From: Globisporangium splendens | Lineage: Eukaryota > Oomycota > Peronosporomycetes > Pythiales > Pythiaceae | Reading direction: 5' to 3' | NCBI GenBank assembly: GCA_006386115.1 | Contig: VFIW01000016.1 | Location: 473,301-537,300, forward strand | Length of the DNA: 64,000 bases | Shown: in pieces, positions 9,835 through 23,190 of the stretch | How the letters are laid out: the number at the start of each line of letters is the position of its first letter | Numbering within the stretch: position 1 is the first letter of the stretch | Translations under genes and position numbers: made by a program | The notes under the pieces: model-generated | Seen by the model: the letters and a program-made list of their open reading frames with translations, nothing else | What the model was told of the DNA's origin: nothing | Databases searched by the model: none

Positions 9835-12800
9835 CGTGGTTTTGGATTCTTCACCGAAAAAGTAGCGTGGCTGGAGAGTTCCGAATCTTTCCGAGAGGCG
9901 CTTGAGCTGGAAATGGAAAATGTGAGAATGACAGAGAAGGCGGCTCGCTCAAATCGAGAGCTCAACCAACCGGCATGAGCTGCATCCCTCGTGTATAAAT
10001 TAATCAGTACAAGCCATGACTGGCGATTGAACACGAGGATTAACGTCGACTAACCCGTCAATCCAACTTGGTGTTTGTATGTGGTATGACCCAAGTCGAA
10101 TCTCAACTAATATTCGAATTCTGAGATTCGCATGTAGCAAGTGCGGTGTGGGGACCTGGCCAACTTGCAACACGCGAATCTCTTCAGATTCGAGACCCGA
10201 TTCGGGCCGCGTTGCCGCATACAAATACCGAGTGCTTTTCGACTCGGCGCATTCCCGTGGTAACTGTGTGGATGAGCTGCGGTACAGTACGTTGAGCACA
10301 GACTTCTTTCTAATTTGCCAGCCACACGCACTTACACCTCCATGCTCAAAAACAGAACAAACACAAATTGAATGTGCTTGAGGTAAGTTTTATTTTGCAG
10401 GATGTCCTGCCACCATATCTCGTTGATGTACGAAATTTAAACAAGCAATACGACGCTGAGGCCAAATCGCTTGGTGCGTCTTGTTTTCCTTATCTGCCAT
10501 GGGAAGACGATATGGTGCTGCTTCCATATCATTAATTAATTGCTGCACTTTTAGTCATGATCGCTGATGTGGTGCTGGCACATATTAAATTAATAACTTG
10601 TCCTGTAAAGGTGTGGTGCTGCGTATTAAATTGATTAGACAGTGTCCAGTCTCCCTTGCGAATCTTTGCATACCCTCTTGAAGAGTATTGAAGTCAGAAT
10701 ATCGACTTAAAAGGGTATTCTGTGCAGCATGAGAGATGCGTAGTGTAGTTTCTACCTTTCATTTCTTGTGCTGAGCGTTTGCACAACAGCTCACCACGTT
10801 TTATCAAATCAGGTGTGAGCAGCAAACAGGTTGATAGTGTTTTTACAGTTCATGCCAGCTCCGACGTCTGCTGCAGTTGTTGCTAGTTTTGACACTTTGT
10901 ACAGCATTACCGCACTTTAGTCGCTCGAACAATTGCTCAAGTTTTCTAAAGTTTTGGCAAACAGACAGGCGTGGTCTCAGGGTCTTTTTTCTGTACCAGA
11001 GCATGCACTCTCGAATTGCAGTCGTCCATCGCTACAGTGCGATCTGTAATCTCAGTATACACTCTTTAAAGTGATAATGAACAATTGATGTCACTTTGCA
11101 GAGGTGTTTCGTGGCAAGATTTGTGCGAGTTGATTGAAGGTATGCAATGCAAAAGATTCGCACAGGTCCTCCATCTGTCAGAGAATTAGCCGCGTAGGCA
11201 TTGACATGATCAAAGCGCGTGCGATTGTCGTGTAATGATCGGAGCTTCGTATTCCATCGTGCTAGTTGCAACAGCCGTTATACGAATGGAGCATTCAATT
11301 GTGTGATCCACGCAATGCAGTTCGCACTCACACGCGGACTCAGCGATCGCCACAGTGCGTTTTTGACCCTCCGTGCGAAAACACGTATACCCTTACAACG
11401 CCTATACAGCAAACTGAATGAGATCAATCGGCCATTCCCTTCGTTGTGTTCAGTCGCTTCAGAAGCAGTTGCTGCTCGTGGCTGGCGTACCCTATGGACC
11501 TCGCCACCTTCCTGTGTGCACAGAGCGTGCAGCACTGGAAGCCCCACAAACGGAGACCTCTCTCTGTGCCTTTGAGTATGCTAGCGAATCTTCGGCTCTT
11601 TCTCTGTGTCTGATCAGATTCGAGGTTAGACTGGGCATTTATCCAGCCACACACGGATCCAATGAATCTGGACCTACTGTGACAGGGGGCATGGCCACAG
11701 CGTGCATACGAAAGAAAAAAACGATATACACTTGCCTGAGCAAGGCCGTAACCGAAGGCAAAAGGCTACAGTATTGTAATGGTGCTTTGCTAAAAGTCTA
11801 TGCAGTGCAGCAAAGAAAAAGAATACGTTGACGCTCTCTGCTAGAAGGCACTTGCTTTGCCGAAAGTCTCACAGGCAATCGGTTTTAATTGATATAAAAC
11901 TACTTGTTAAGGCTGAAACAAGGCTCGTAGATGGGAGAGTGTCATCTCGCAGGAGCGAAGCCAAAGCAGACACAGGCAGACAAGTAGCAAGGTGCCAACG
12001 AGCAAAGAAGGCTTGTGTAGTCTTGAAACTAGCGTGTCACAAGTAGTGAATGCAACGCATTTCGAGGTCTCTGAACGTTGGGTCAAGGCACTCGCTCGTT
12101 TTGAATGACGAACTGCTTTTTGGCTTAGGTATGCACGTACTCCGGGAATTTTAGTGCTCCAAGCTTTCTGAACGTGGAAACAGGCCACGACCTCACTCTT
12201 TGGGTGCCGTGGCGGGTTGTGATTGATGGTGATATTGCGCTCCATGTTGAAATTGCCCATTGGTTGATTCTTCTCTTTGTTTCAAAAAATACCCTTACAG
12301 GGAATCTTACAACAGTCGCTCTCATTAACTGACGAATTTGATGCACCAAGCCAACACAAGGTTGTGCGGTTGCGTGCTTACTCGCTCCGTTCGCGATAAA
12401 TACGCGTAGTGTACAACGCAGCGTAGCGGTGCAAAGGCTGGGGACTGAAGCAATCATAGAGTGCACTTCGTTCTGTTCTTCTTCAACCAAAGCGACCGTG
12501 ACTGAGAGGATCAGCAGCACACAATACAGCAGTGCAAGATTCGGTCGGTTGCGCGTTGCAAGTTCCTCGAATCTTTGCCATCGCATTCAGGTACAGAGAA
12601 AGAACTGAAGGCAGGTCTGCTTGACTGCAGTCGACGTCGGCGTGTGAGTCACAGATTGTGACACGCTGGCTCCCAAGAATGCCCACTTAAACGATGCGAG
12701 TGGCATGAGTGCAGCACTGTTTGGAGGGGATTCTCCAGGCTGAGCGCCATGAGATCGAATCTGGGCAGCGCTGCCTCACCCAAACCACCCTTCACCCAAA

Positions 12801-12971
12801 CCACCCTTCACCCAAAACACCAACATCCCAATGCAACACACCTCCACCCAACACCCCACATGCATCACCCTTGCCTGTTGCTAGCGGTCCTGAATTGCTA
12901 CCACACTGACGCTCTCTTGCATTCACTTCGACTGCTCTTGCTGAACATGCATCGACAAGCGGAGTTAAAAC
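9835..12971. other. Intergenic, no supported gene
   Basis: Short ORFs overlap on both strands without family motifs. Two weak structures are seen: a 9-bp-arm inverted repeat (CGAATCTCA ... TGAGATTCG) near 10097-10131, and a C-rich tandem repeat at 12781-12821. Confidence 0.6.
12781..12821 (+). repeat. 16-bp C-rich tandem repeat, about 2.5 copies
   Basis: The unit CAAACCACCCTTCACC is perfect at 12781-12796 and 12797-12812, with a partial third copy. C-rich sequence continues to about 12870 without a clear period. Confidence 0.85.
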
Positions 12972-13080
12972 GACAAGCCACGATCTTCTTCCCAAAGACC
13001 TTCACCAGCATCTTCTCCAGACCAAAAAGCGAGCACATGAGACCACGAAATCAGTGCACACAAAGATACCATCGATGCCG
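12972..13080 (-). pseudogene. Decayed fragment of the Na/phosphate cotransporter gene
   Basis: The block matches 8922-9044 of the intact gene with many substitutions and several indels. The shared anchors are AGCCACGATCTTCTT, CCAGCATCTTC and AGCGAGCACA. It corresponds to roughly residues 264-304 of the protein, just before the second transport repeat. The reading frame is lost and no other part of the gene is visible around it. The orientation is the same as the parent, about 4 kb away, so it looks like an old tandem duplicate that has mostly vanished. Confidence 0.75.
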
Positions 13081-13672
13081 GCAGATTTCGTGGTTGTGAA
13101 GCGTCCAACGGTTTTGTTTGCCTCAAGACTTGGCAGTCACTGCCTGTGAGCCGAAATTGACTCGCCCATGATTGGAGTGAGCAAAGATTCGCGTACTTTT
13201 GGCGCGTGATTTAGACAGAGTAATTGGAAGTGGTCGGCTGTTTGTATGACTCGGGGGTAAGCCACCTGGACCCGCAAATGGAGGGACGCATAACTGCCCT
13301 TAATGCCACTTCGCGCCGTTTGCACAATGCGATATGGTAATCTCGGCAGTTCTCAGTGGTCTCAGCAATCCACAATTGTGGCTCTGTATCAAAAAATGCA
13401 AAAAATAGAGAATTGATTTTAAAAAACGGGTGGGTTTTCTACCCTATCAAACCCGACCCATCTGTTGCCAGACCCGTTTCCGTCTGGCGAGCCACGTGCT
13501 CCAAGCAAAAGCCTGGAAGACAAGGAAGCGGCAGCTTCAACATGGCGGGGAGCCGAGGGGCCGAGTGGCGCTGAGAAGAAGGACGGACGCAGTGCAGCGG
13601 GCTCAGCGACGCGCAACCGCACTGCTCTCTAGAGAGTGGCCAGAGCTTCCGCTGCCTTCTATTTAGCGCGCG

Positions 13673-16600
13673 ATGGGGGCGGAGATCTCGACGTTCCTGG
13701 CGCAAGACGCCGCGCAGAGCGTGAACGGCGTCTTGTGCGAACAGCAGTTGGTCCCAGCGGATTCGAGCAGCGCGGGTGGGTTCCGACGCACGGCGAACGA
13801 TGTCGCACAGAGGGAGCAGCTTTTCGCCTTCTGTGCTGACTGGGACATCGCGCGCGTGGGTCAGTTCCTGCGCTGGTATGCGCGTTTTGCGAAGAAAGCG
13901 TTGCCTGAGAATAGCGCGGCGCTTGCGTCCCAGCTTTCCTGCATTCACAGCCAAGTCGATAGAGTTGAGCACGATGTGGAGACACTGCAGAACTTACTGG
14001 AACAGCTGGACTTGGAGCTCGCGGCAATCGCTGCATTGCCATCAGAGCAAGCTGAAGCTGGTGGTGACAATGACGACAATGCTGACGCCGCTTCGCCACA
14101 GATTTATCCGAGTACGGCGACGCTTCAAGTGTTTAGTGAGCTCCATGCTCGAAGACATGGCGCGGAACAGATGCTACGGCAAAAAGTCCAGGAGCTACGC
14201 GAATTGAAGCAGCACTTGCTCGCGTCGATTGAGGATGTGGATCGGAGCGCGATCGTGAGGTGGCCATTGTTCCTCTCTTCCATCACGAAAGTCCATTTGC
14301 AGGCAACCGTGACCGCGCATGCCGACGTGAGCACACATCGGCACCCTGCATCGACGGGCTATGCGATGGTACGCGACAGTCGTGCAGCACGGCAAATGAC
14401 AGACTACAACAAGGGCGACATTTTGCTGCCTCCGCTTGAAAATCATGAAATTGATGGGTTTACAGATGATAGCGCAAGTAGCTCTGCTGCAAGTGCCGAG
14501 GAGAGTGATGCGGACGCGGAAAGCGATAATCAAGATGAAGATCGCAAAAGTGAAAACGGAGACGGCGGCAGTGCACTTGATGGTGACGCCGCCGATACTA
14601 AGAGAGATGCAAACAAACGGCGTGCAGCAGGAACAGGAAGTGATGACGGCGAAGACGATGAGGAGGACGACGAGGATGACGACAAAAACAATGGCAATGG
14701 AGGGGCTCCAGTACAACCGATTGGAAGCAGCTCTGATGAATTTACTCCCGGTGAGACCCACCCCACTGCGTTGACTTTGGCAGCTCTTGCTGAACACGAG
14801 ACACAAAGCGGCGATTCCGAAAAACCAGATAGCAAAGCAGCTAAAGCCCCCGAGATTTCGTACCAGGACGCACTTAAACGGCCAAGAGTGATCAAGCGCG
14901 TCGTTCCTGATTCATTTGACGCAACAAGTCGAAGTCCAGTGTTCTTTGGGTATTCGCTTGAGAAACAGACTGATGGGGTTGCTGAAGTGGGGGATGAAGA
15001 AGCTGCGCTGGAGCTAAAAGAAAATATCACCTTCCAGCAGAAGCTAGAGCACCGCAAAAGCAAACTGGAGAGCACGCTTGTGAGCGAGCGCGGCAAGCTT
15101 CAAGTGGTAGCGCAACGAGAGATTGACTTTAAAGCCAAACGAGAGAGATACTGACAGAAACGCGAGGCTGAATTTGAACGAGCGAAAAAGGAACTGGATC
15201 CAAATGATGTGTTCTTTCGCACTCATGAGGTGCAAGACAAGCGGACACGGGATCAAGAAGCTCACGAAAATGAAGAACTGCGTCGTCAAAAGAGCAATAT
15301 CGAAGCAAGAATGAAAACTGCCCAGGACGATTACGATCAAGTGGTGGCAAAAGTTGACGAGATCCGATCGAAAGAATACCCACTTGGAGACACGCGAATG
15401 CTTTTCCACGATGCTGAGATGGATCGCTATCAAATCGATATAAGCGAAGCAAAGCAAGCACTGGTGACTGCTAAGGAAGAGTATGTGGCACTGAAAACAT
15501 CGAAGCTAGTCAATATTCCGAGCCAAGAAGGCAAGCAACGAGCCCAGCTTCTTGTTGCCGAAGACCAAATCAGAGCGCGAGAGAAAGACGTGGAAGCTGT
15601 GTGTGTGTTTTTGGAAAACGAGCTCTTCCTTCACAAGCGAGCGCAAGAGATTTACGAAAAGGAGAAGCTTTTCTTGCATTTCTTCACGTGTTTGAACGGA
15701 GGAGAGTGCAAACCGCATGCTGCCACAAGCTTTTCTCTCCTGGATGCGACCATCGCTCTCCTTGTGGGTATTGGAGAAAGCCGCGTTGAAGACAAGATGA
15801 AGTTCATCTTTTCAATGTTTGCTCGAAAGAGCCATGGTGGGAAGCAATCATCTATTCCAATTCTTCCCCGCGAATCGTTTGCAGAAATTTTGAGGGTGCT
15901 GTTCAACTTGTTCGCGAAGATTGGTGACTTCCATCCTCCTCGCGGCCTAACAACGGAGTATTTGCTTGGCCTCGCGGAGAGAGAGTGCCTGAAGCTGGAG
16001 ATCTCTGGGTTAGAAGACGAAGCGTCGGGAGCTGGCTCAAGTGGGATGACGTGTTTCGAGTTTGAGCAATATTGTATCGGAGTGATTGAGAAGTCCAAGT
16101 ATCTTTGCAGCCTGGTCCAGTATCCGTGGAAGTATGAGCAACTGAGCCGTTACGTTATTCAGCACATGAGCGCAACTCACCGCTACAAGCTAGGTCTGAT
16201 CAACATCAACGATTTGAAGTACACAGTTGCGAGAGGAGCCATTCAACTACGTGAAGAACTATCGCGATGGAAGAAGAATCTGATGCATGAGCGTGCGCTT
16301 GCGATGGGTGAGAACGACACGTTGAAAACAGACTACTCCAAGTACCTGCCCAAAAGAAGAACCAAGTTGCTGTCAAATGTGGTGCCTCTAGATCACGGAG
16401 GGTACCGGAACCTTTTGAATTATCGTGTGGAAGTGATCCTTCGATCCACAGTCAAACTCCAGACCATATGGCGCGCGAAGAAGGGAAGACAGATTGCACG
16501 ACTGGCAGCTGAAAAGCAGGCATTCTACCATGCTCGTGGAGTTGCCCTTGAAGAAGCGAGAGTAACCATTGAGAATGAATGGAAGGGAAAAGACGCCAAG

Positions 16601-19600
16601 CCCGCCCACAGTGTGGAGAAGATGAAGTTTGAGGCGAAGATCCGCACGAAACAAGTCAAGCTGCGAACAAAGGGAAACGCCTTTAACCGAGAGCAGGTGC
16701 TTGCGCTAATGATGGAGGAAGCTGTTCAGCAAGCTCAACGAGAAGTCGAAAATCGATTCCGCGAAATGGAAGAAGAACTTGGGTACTTGAAGCACGAAGA
16801 TTCGCTGCAATTATCTCATACAGAGATGGGATACTTGAAGGAAGAGATCTCGGAAGCGTTAGTCGTCCAATTGTTTCAAGCGAAACAAGAGAGCGCTCAA
16901 GTCAGCAATATGCTGGACATGATTTCAGCCAACAAAGAGAAAGCGAAAGAGAAGGCTCGACTGAAGAAGGCGAAGAAGAAGAAGGCAAATCAACAAAATG
17001 AGGCGGGAGGTGCTGTCGAGGTGCCAGAAACAGAGGCTCCAGAAGAAGTTGAACAGCATCTTGTCGATGTGGAGGGCAAAGCGAGTCGTGACCTTTTGGT
17101 AGCGACGAGGAAAGAGAACATGGTGTTTGGCCGCTTTCCCTCTCACTTGTATCAAAGTGGCTTCACAAAGGACGAGCAAGCGACTCAGATGGCTTTTGCT
17201 TTCCCGGACCCTCCCTTATCTATGCTCCAACGTCGATTGCAGCAAGTGTGTGTCGGAATGACGGAATTCAAGATGATGGAGTTTCTTCAAGAACTCCCGT
17301 CGAAGCGCCATATTTGCGCCTACGTCGACGCCTTTCGCCTGTTTGACGGCTCGTACGACATGAATCGAATCGAACGAGATTTGTACGAGCACTTTCGTAT
17401 GGTTCGAGGGTCGGAGCAACTTGCCGAGGCGCTCGTGAACGTAGCTGAGAGCGATCTTGAGTGTGGGCTTAGTAGAAAGTTGCTGCACACGATACAAGGT
17501 GAAAATGACCAAGTGCTCACTCAACTAGTAGCAAACCAAAGCGAGAAAATTGCGACCGAGAATGCTGCTATCATCGCAAAAAGGCTTGCTCGGATGGGAT
17601 ACAAAGCAAGTGTTGACAAGGATCAAACCTCAGGCAAAAGTGAAGGATATAATGCGCTCATTATCAGCCCAACTGCTCTATTGGTTCAAAAAGAGCAATA
17701 TGACATGGCAGAATGCAAGAAGTGAGTGCAAGAGGCTCATTCATGCCTTGTGGAGGCGATGAAAGCGTGGCGGGATGCCGAACTATCACTTGCTGAAACG
17801 GAGAGGAACCAGCTACGAGTGAGCGCTGCGTATCCAGTCCTCCATGTCCATAGGACGAAATGGGCAGAGCGTTTCCACTACGCATTGCGGTTACCAGAAG
17901 GCGATGCGGATCAGATTCGAGAGAAGTACACTGAAACCCTGAGCGTGTGCCAGGATTTCATTGAGACTGCGACTTCAATTGCCCTGGTATTGGTGCGTGA
18001 GTTGTACTTACCCCTGCGAGAGAAGTCGATCCTTCCAACGGCTAGTGCAAACATCGATGGGAGAAGTGGTGACATCCGGTCGACCCGTCGACTGAAGTAT
18101 GAAGCACACGATATCTTATTCAAGATATGCACGGGCGACCACGGTCGATTTGAATGCTCCCATGAGTTTTCCGCAAAGTACGGATCTCATGAGATTCGAA
18201 ACTCGGCGCTGTATTTACGAGCGCTCAGTCATCACGAAAACGTCATCCTGCCGCTTGAGTGCTGTGTGGATTTCCAAGGCTTTCGAGTTGTCTGTTCATC
18301 TAAGATCCCGATTGAGATTATGTCATGGGACGAATCCGGGGCATCTATCCAGAAGATATCCAAGCAATTAGTGCTTGGCAGTGATAATCGCGGCAAGACG
18401 ATCACATTTCAGAGCAAAGAGTTGGATACGATCCTTGCCGATGCAGCTGTCCGATTGAACCTGAGTCGCCATGGTGTGAAAGGATACCAAGATCTGACAT
18501 CCAAGAGCGTTCACGCACCTGCTGATATGCTCGGCTACGTTGATGCAAAAAAGAAGTTCGTGGTGCTAAACTTTGCTCGAGCGATGCCTCCGGAAGACCC
18601 TGAAATGACACCGCACCTGAATCAATCGTCAAGAGGGATGAGCATCATGTGGCGTCAATTGAGACCAGAGTTTGTGAATGCGTACCACACTCCGTTGTCA
18701 CCAGATGCGCTTTCGTGTATGACGTATTGTACGCCTGATTGGCAAGCGCAATCGCTTGGTGTAGAAGAAGCAACGCTACATCTTCTGAGCGATGTCATTC
18801 CGCAATTCGCAAAGAAACTGTCCCAGAAGCTAAGGTTCTTCACCGCGTCAAGCTTCGACATAACTGCGGAGATGCACCGGCACGGCATAAATGTCCGCCA
18901 TTTAGGGCTTTTGCGCTCAAATTTTCTGTTTGCACTGTCCGGAACAGCGACGTTGCAGTATTCGACAGCTGAAATTCAAACAACGGCGGATTTTACTCGG
19001 GAAATTGAGCGAGGCTCTCATATCTACGTGAATGGGAAAATGTGTGAGGTCAGCCGGAATATGAAAGACAGATTCGACGCGTCTTGTATCACGTTGACCC
19101 TGATCCACAAGGGGGACTCTATCCAGAATGTCACTGTGTATGGCGGTCGCTTGGATTGTAAGCAGCATTCGACAGAGATTCGAGCGTTGCTGTTGGCGGA
19201 GATGGTCACTCGCGCATTCAAGAACATCGTTCGTCATATGATGCGAGCGGCTGCGAAGCTGTCAGGAACAGTCATTTCTCCACATTTGTTCAAGGAAATC
19301 TTGACTCAGTTTCTCAATTTACTGAGTGGCGCTCGACGCGGCAGCGAGGACTTTTGGCGAGGGCAATTGTACGAAGGCATTCTCGTCCGTTTTGGTCTAC
19401 GCGCAGTATCCGAAGTGGACAGACAAAATATGCGGCGAAACCTTCTTTCTCACACGCATTACGTAGTACGTCGAACGACCGAGATGTTAGGTGTGAAGCT
19501 TACACCCAAGTGTTTCGATCGATTGGAACAGCATCCGGATTGCTACACGTTTACCGCCGAAGATCTAGCGGTTCCTGGAGACCAGTATCGCGTGAAGCAC

Positions 19601-22600
19601 AACATGTCCATGCTGCACTTCTCAATGGCGTCCTTACTCCTTCTGCACGCCACTGTGAAGCAAGCTACTTCGTACAAGCAGCTTCTACTCTCTGATGGAC
19701 CATGCGGATATTGGACGCTGTGCGAGAGAAGAGGGTTGCCTACAGCAGTGAATCTTGGGAAATACGGCGATAAACTGTCCGGGAGGTACATGCCTGGGTG
19801 CACGCTAGAAGCTCCAGGTCCGATTGTGAACATCGACTTGAATCGACCTGTCCAACTGAAGAAAGAAGCGAGAAGCTATGTTGGCTTTCCGTACGTTCCG
19901 TCGTTGTACCCAGCGGACGCTGAGTCTCATATGTCCTTAGAGGTATGGTGCAAGTGCGATGGCCATGAAAGTACTCGTCGAGTGGTCCTCACGATGGGCA
20001 GGTTTGCTTTGAGTGCCTTGAAGGCGAATGTGTGGGCATTCAGCATCAATGTGAAGAACATTGACATTATTGCATTCGGATCCCAGGTTGAGCTGCATAA
20101 GTGGACGTACTTGGTCGGCACGTACGATGGAACGATGCTGAGGCTGTACGTAAATGGTTTCCTTCAAAACGAGGTGGAAGTCGAGAGTGTAGTGGATTCG
20201 GAAATTGAAAAACGGGAAGCAGTTATCAAGAAAACCCGTGAGGATATTGACGACCGCGAGAACGAAGCTAAAGGGCAATGCTTCAAGGAAGTGGATCGAG
20301 AAATGCAGCAATTTTTCGTGTCCAAAGAAAGAAAGAAACAGATCAAGACGATCAGCCAGAAGCTGCTGGACGAACATGCGTTTCGGGTCCGACTGTCAAA
20401 AAATACTGCTTCAGCGGCTCAAGGCGACTCGCCTTCTCCGACTAAGCCGGTGCCACCAACTATTGATAGTGGCGCACCTCCACTCAAGAAAGACGCGTCT
20501 AAGGTTTCGCGGTCAGACTTTGAGCCGCTTGCAAAGAAGCAACTTTTTCGTGAAAAATTTGACACGCAATGGCTGATTGCGGCCGCGGAGTTTAAGGAGA
20601 TGCGTCGTGACGTGAATATGAAGATTAGAAAGGAGTTAGAGGAGCAATCGAATCAAGATATGCGCGAGCTACGGATCGGCTGCTTGTCGTCTGTGAGACG
20701 CAGAGATGGGAAGTATTTCTTTCACGGCAACATCGCCCACGTCGCGTACTACAACAATCAAGTGTTGACTCGCGATCAAGTGAATGCCCACTATGTGATG
20801 GCGGTGCGTGATCGAGCCCACGAGTCCGATTACTTGTTCTCGCTGGCTTCGAGTCGTTTCTCTCGTGCACTTGCTTTTGCCCAAGATGACAAGAAAACGC
20901 TGGAGAAATTTGCGGAGAACATATGTGCGTCTTTGAAATATGATCTTGATCATCAGCACGCTCAGGAACTGTACAAGAAGAAGGTCAAGTGCGGTCTCGA
21001 GCCTTTTTCGATCACGGAGAATGTCCACAGAATTGCAGAGATACTGAAGAACCTACCCCGAGACCCAGCTTTTGCCGACTTGTTCATCTACTGCTTCAAG
21101 TGTTTGATGAGGATTTGCCCGCAATATTTCCAGGCAATCGAGTCGCTACAGTGTCGACTGTCGCTGCGAGAACTGGGGCGAATGCCGTTCCAGTTCTTCT
21201 TGGGCTCACGGTCAGCGAACTCCCTTGTCAATATTGCCGATGGCAATGATCCACAAGAGACTGAAGAGGAAGAGGCGATATCGGTCTTTGCAGACATCAT
21301 CTGTAAAGTACTACGAGAGTATCCGATGTTTTACGGCGACCAGCTCACCAATATGGGGTGGTTGCGAGCTTTGCGCAGCACAAAGGCAGTCGTGTACTTT
21401 ATTCTTGCGATCGAGGCTGGTGAAGATGTGCGATTGATTACTTTGAAAGATATACCTGACGTTACGAATGGAGACATGGACGTGATTGCCAAGAACAATC
21501 GCTTTTGCTGCTCTTTCCAATTGGCGCGCTGCTCGCTGCTCTCAGATGTGTCGATGCTGCGTATTAGCTTGTGCTGCACACAGCTGGAATCGTTGGACAT
21601 TTCTCATCTGGGATCAGTCACTGACGCCGCTCTTTTGGGGATTGGAAAGAATTGTCATCGGCTCAAGCGTCTGTGGATGACAAATTGCCACCAAATTAGT
21701 GATATTGGTGTCGAAGCTGTGGTCCGCGGGAATCCAAAACTCGAGGAACTTGGACTTAGTTTCTGCGAAAAAATAAGCGATCGTTGCTTTCCCGCTATTG
21801 TAAAATCGTGTCCTGATTTGTCCGTGCTAGAAGCGGAGCTGTGCATGCAACTTGGAAACTCTGCAATGAAGCATCTGGCTGCAGGACTCGCAACATCGAA
21901 TAAGTTGAGAAGGCTGAACATTGCTGGCTGCCGTCGAATCAGTGACGAAGGTCTAGTCAAAGTGGCAAAATGCTGTACCCGGTTGAAGGAAGTTAATGTG
22001 CGTTTGTGCGACAAGCTGACGGATCTCTCGGTGCGAATGGTGGCACATAACTGCTTGGAGCTTGAGGTCCTGAACATGGAAGAAATCTACGCAGCGTCGT
22101 ACAAGATTTTCGTGTTCGATCAAGAAGGCGACGGTCGTGGCGTGGTCGAGAAGAATTTGGTAGCGAAGCTCAAGGTGATTAATCTGACTGGTTGCAGTGG
22201 ACTGACCGATCTCGCTCTTGGCCATCTCTTCCATCGAGCCAAGAAACTGAAATCCATCACGCTATCCTCGTGCGCTGGGATTAGTGACCATGGTTTAACG
22301 TGGATGCTGGAGGATATGCTCGATCACTCGCGCTGTGGGGAATGTCTGGAGCACGTGGACTTCAGCTACTGTCCGCAGTTGTCTGCAACAGCGATCCGTG
22401 CGCTAGTGGTTCGGTGTCCCAACCTCACGTCATTGAATTTGTCAGGGTGCGTGCATTTGACGGGTGAAAATCTTGTGGATGCCATCAACGCATGTGAGAA
22501 ACTCGTTCGTTTGGAAGTTGGGTTCTGTCGTGAGCTGTCGGACCTCGTGCTCTCGTCGATTGCAAAGCAATTATCCCTCGAAGAGCTCAATTTGGCGCGT

Positions 22601-23074
22601 TGTGTGAAGATTACAGACAGTGGAATGTTGGAAATCGCCGCTCAGTTCATTGTTTTGAAGAAATTGAACGTGTTCGCGTGCAAGAAGCTTACCGGGGCAA
22701 CCCTGGAAGCCCTGTACGAAGGTTGCACTATGCTTGAAGAAATGGATGTAGCGCACTGCCCTCAGTTTCCTGCAGACATCCTCGCCAAGTTTGTGCAACG
22801 AAAAGTGAAGCTCATCAACCGAAGGCTTGGTGAGATTGCAGTGAATCGAGCGGTTGTTGAATTGGACAAACTTGATGCCAAGAAGGATGAAGATGGAGAT
22901 CTGGACGAGCGAGAAGAAGTCGACGGCGACGATGCCTGGGTTCCTGGCTCGCACGACTCGCTCGGAAAGAAAATCCTGGAAAAGCCAGCGATCACGAAGA
23001 AGTCTGCAAAGAGTACAGGCTCATTGAATAATTTGCCGTCCATTTACAAACGTCACCATGAGGATAGTATTTAA
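13673..23074 (+). CDS. Giant coiled-coil/IQ/CLU-like/LamG-like/LRR protein with two in-frame TGA codons
   Basis: One frame spans 3,134 codons without an indel but contains TGA at codons 494 and 1351. An in-frame TAG nine bases before the ATG supports the start. In order it has an N-terminal helical region, an acidic stretch (14460-14750), coiled coils, an EF-hand-like helical pair without clear calcium loops (15730-16110), an IQ-type motif ([12 protein letters not shown]), and more coiled coil. A CLU/TIF31-like block (about 18535-18900, with [21 protein letters not shown] and GINVRHLG) follows, then a LamG/ConA-like fold split by a coiled coil (19690-20790, [12 protein letters not shown]). 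The end is about a dozen cysteine-containing LRRs (21480-22800). Function is unknown; scaffold or cytoskeletal roles are guesses. It may be one gene with readthrough or short introns, a fresh pseudogene, or a consensus error. Confidence 0.75.
15152..15154 (+). other. In-frame TGA, codon 494 of the giant ORF
   Basis: The codon sits in a coiled coil (KAKRERY stop [12 protein letters not shown]) whose character does not change across it. A Trp codon altered by one base would fit. A 51-bp in-phase intron 15107-15157 (GTAGCG...GACAG) would remove it, but its donor is weak. Confidence 0.9.
17723..17725 (+). other. In-frame TGA, codon 1351 of the giant ORF
   Basis: The context is AAGAAG TGA GTG. 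The same bases form a good donor, GTGAGTGCAAG, at 17722. An 84-bp in-phase intron 17722-17805 ending GGAGAG would remove the stop, although the skipped stretch reads like coding sequence. Confidence 0.9.
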
Positions 23075-23190
23075 CGTTCAGTGCTACTTTTTCAACACAG
23101 TTTGGCTTCAGTGAGGTTGTTTCCAGATCGGGCGATTCATTTGCGCGAAACTGATGGAGTGGTTCATCCTAATTATACACTGAAGGGCGA

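Noticed and set aside
8122..9978. 618-codon plus-strand frame rich in His, Gln, Arg and Glu
   Set aside because: It lies exactly opposite the Na/phosphate transporter and its odd composition is the complement of that gene's codons. No domain is visible.
10079..10290. Cluster of GAATCTC/GAGATTC inverted motifs
   Set aside because: The arms are only 9 bp and copies are irregular; too weak to call an element.
13673..23074. Genetic code with TGA read as Trp
   Set aside because: Several genes here end in TGA (Rieske, F-box/WD40) and Trp is written TGG throughout, so reassignment is not supported.
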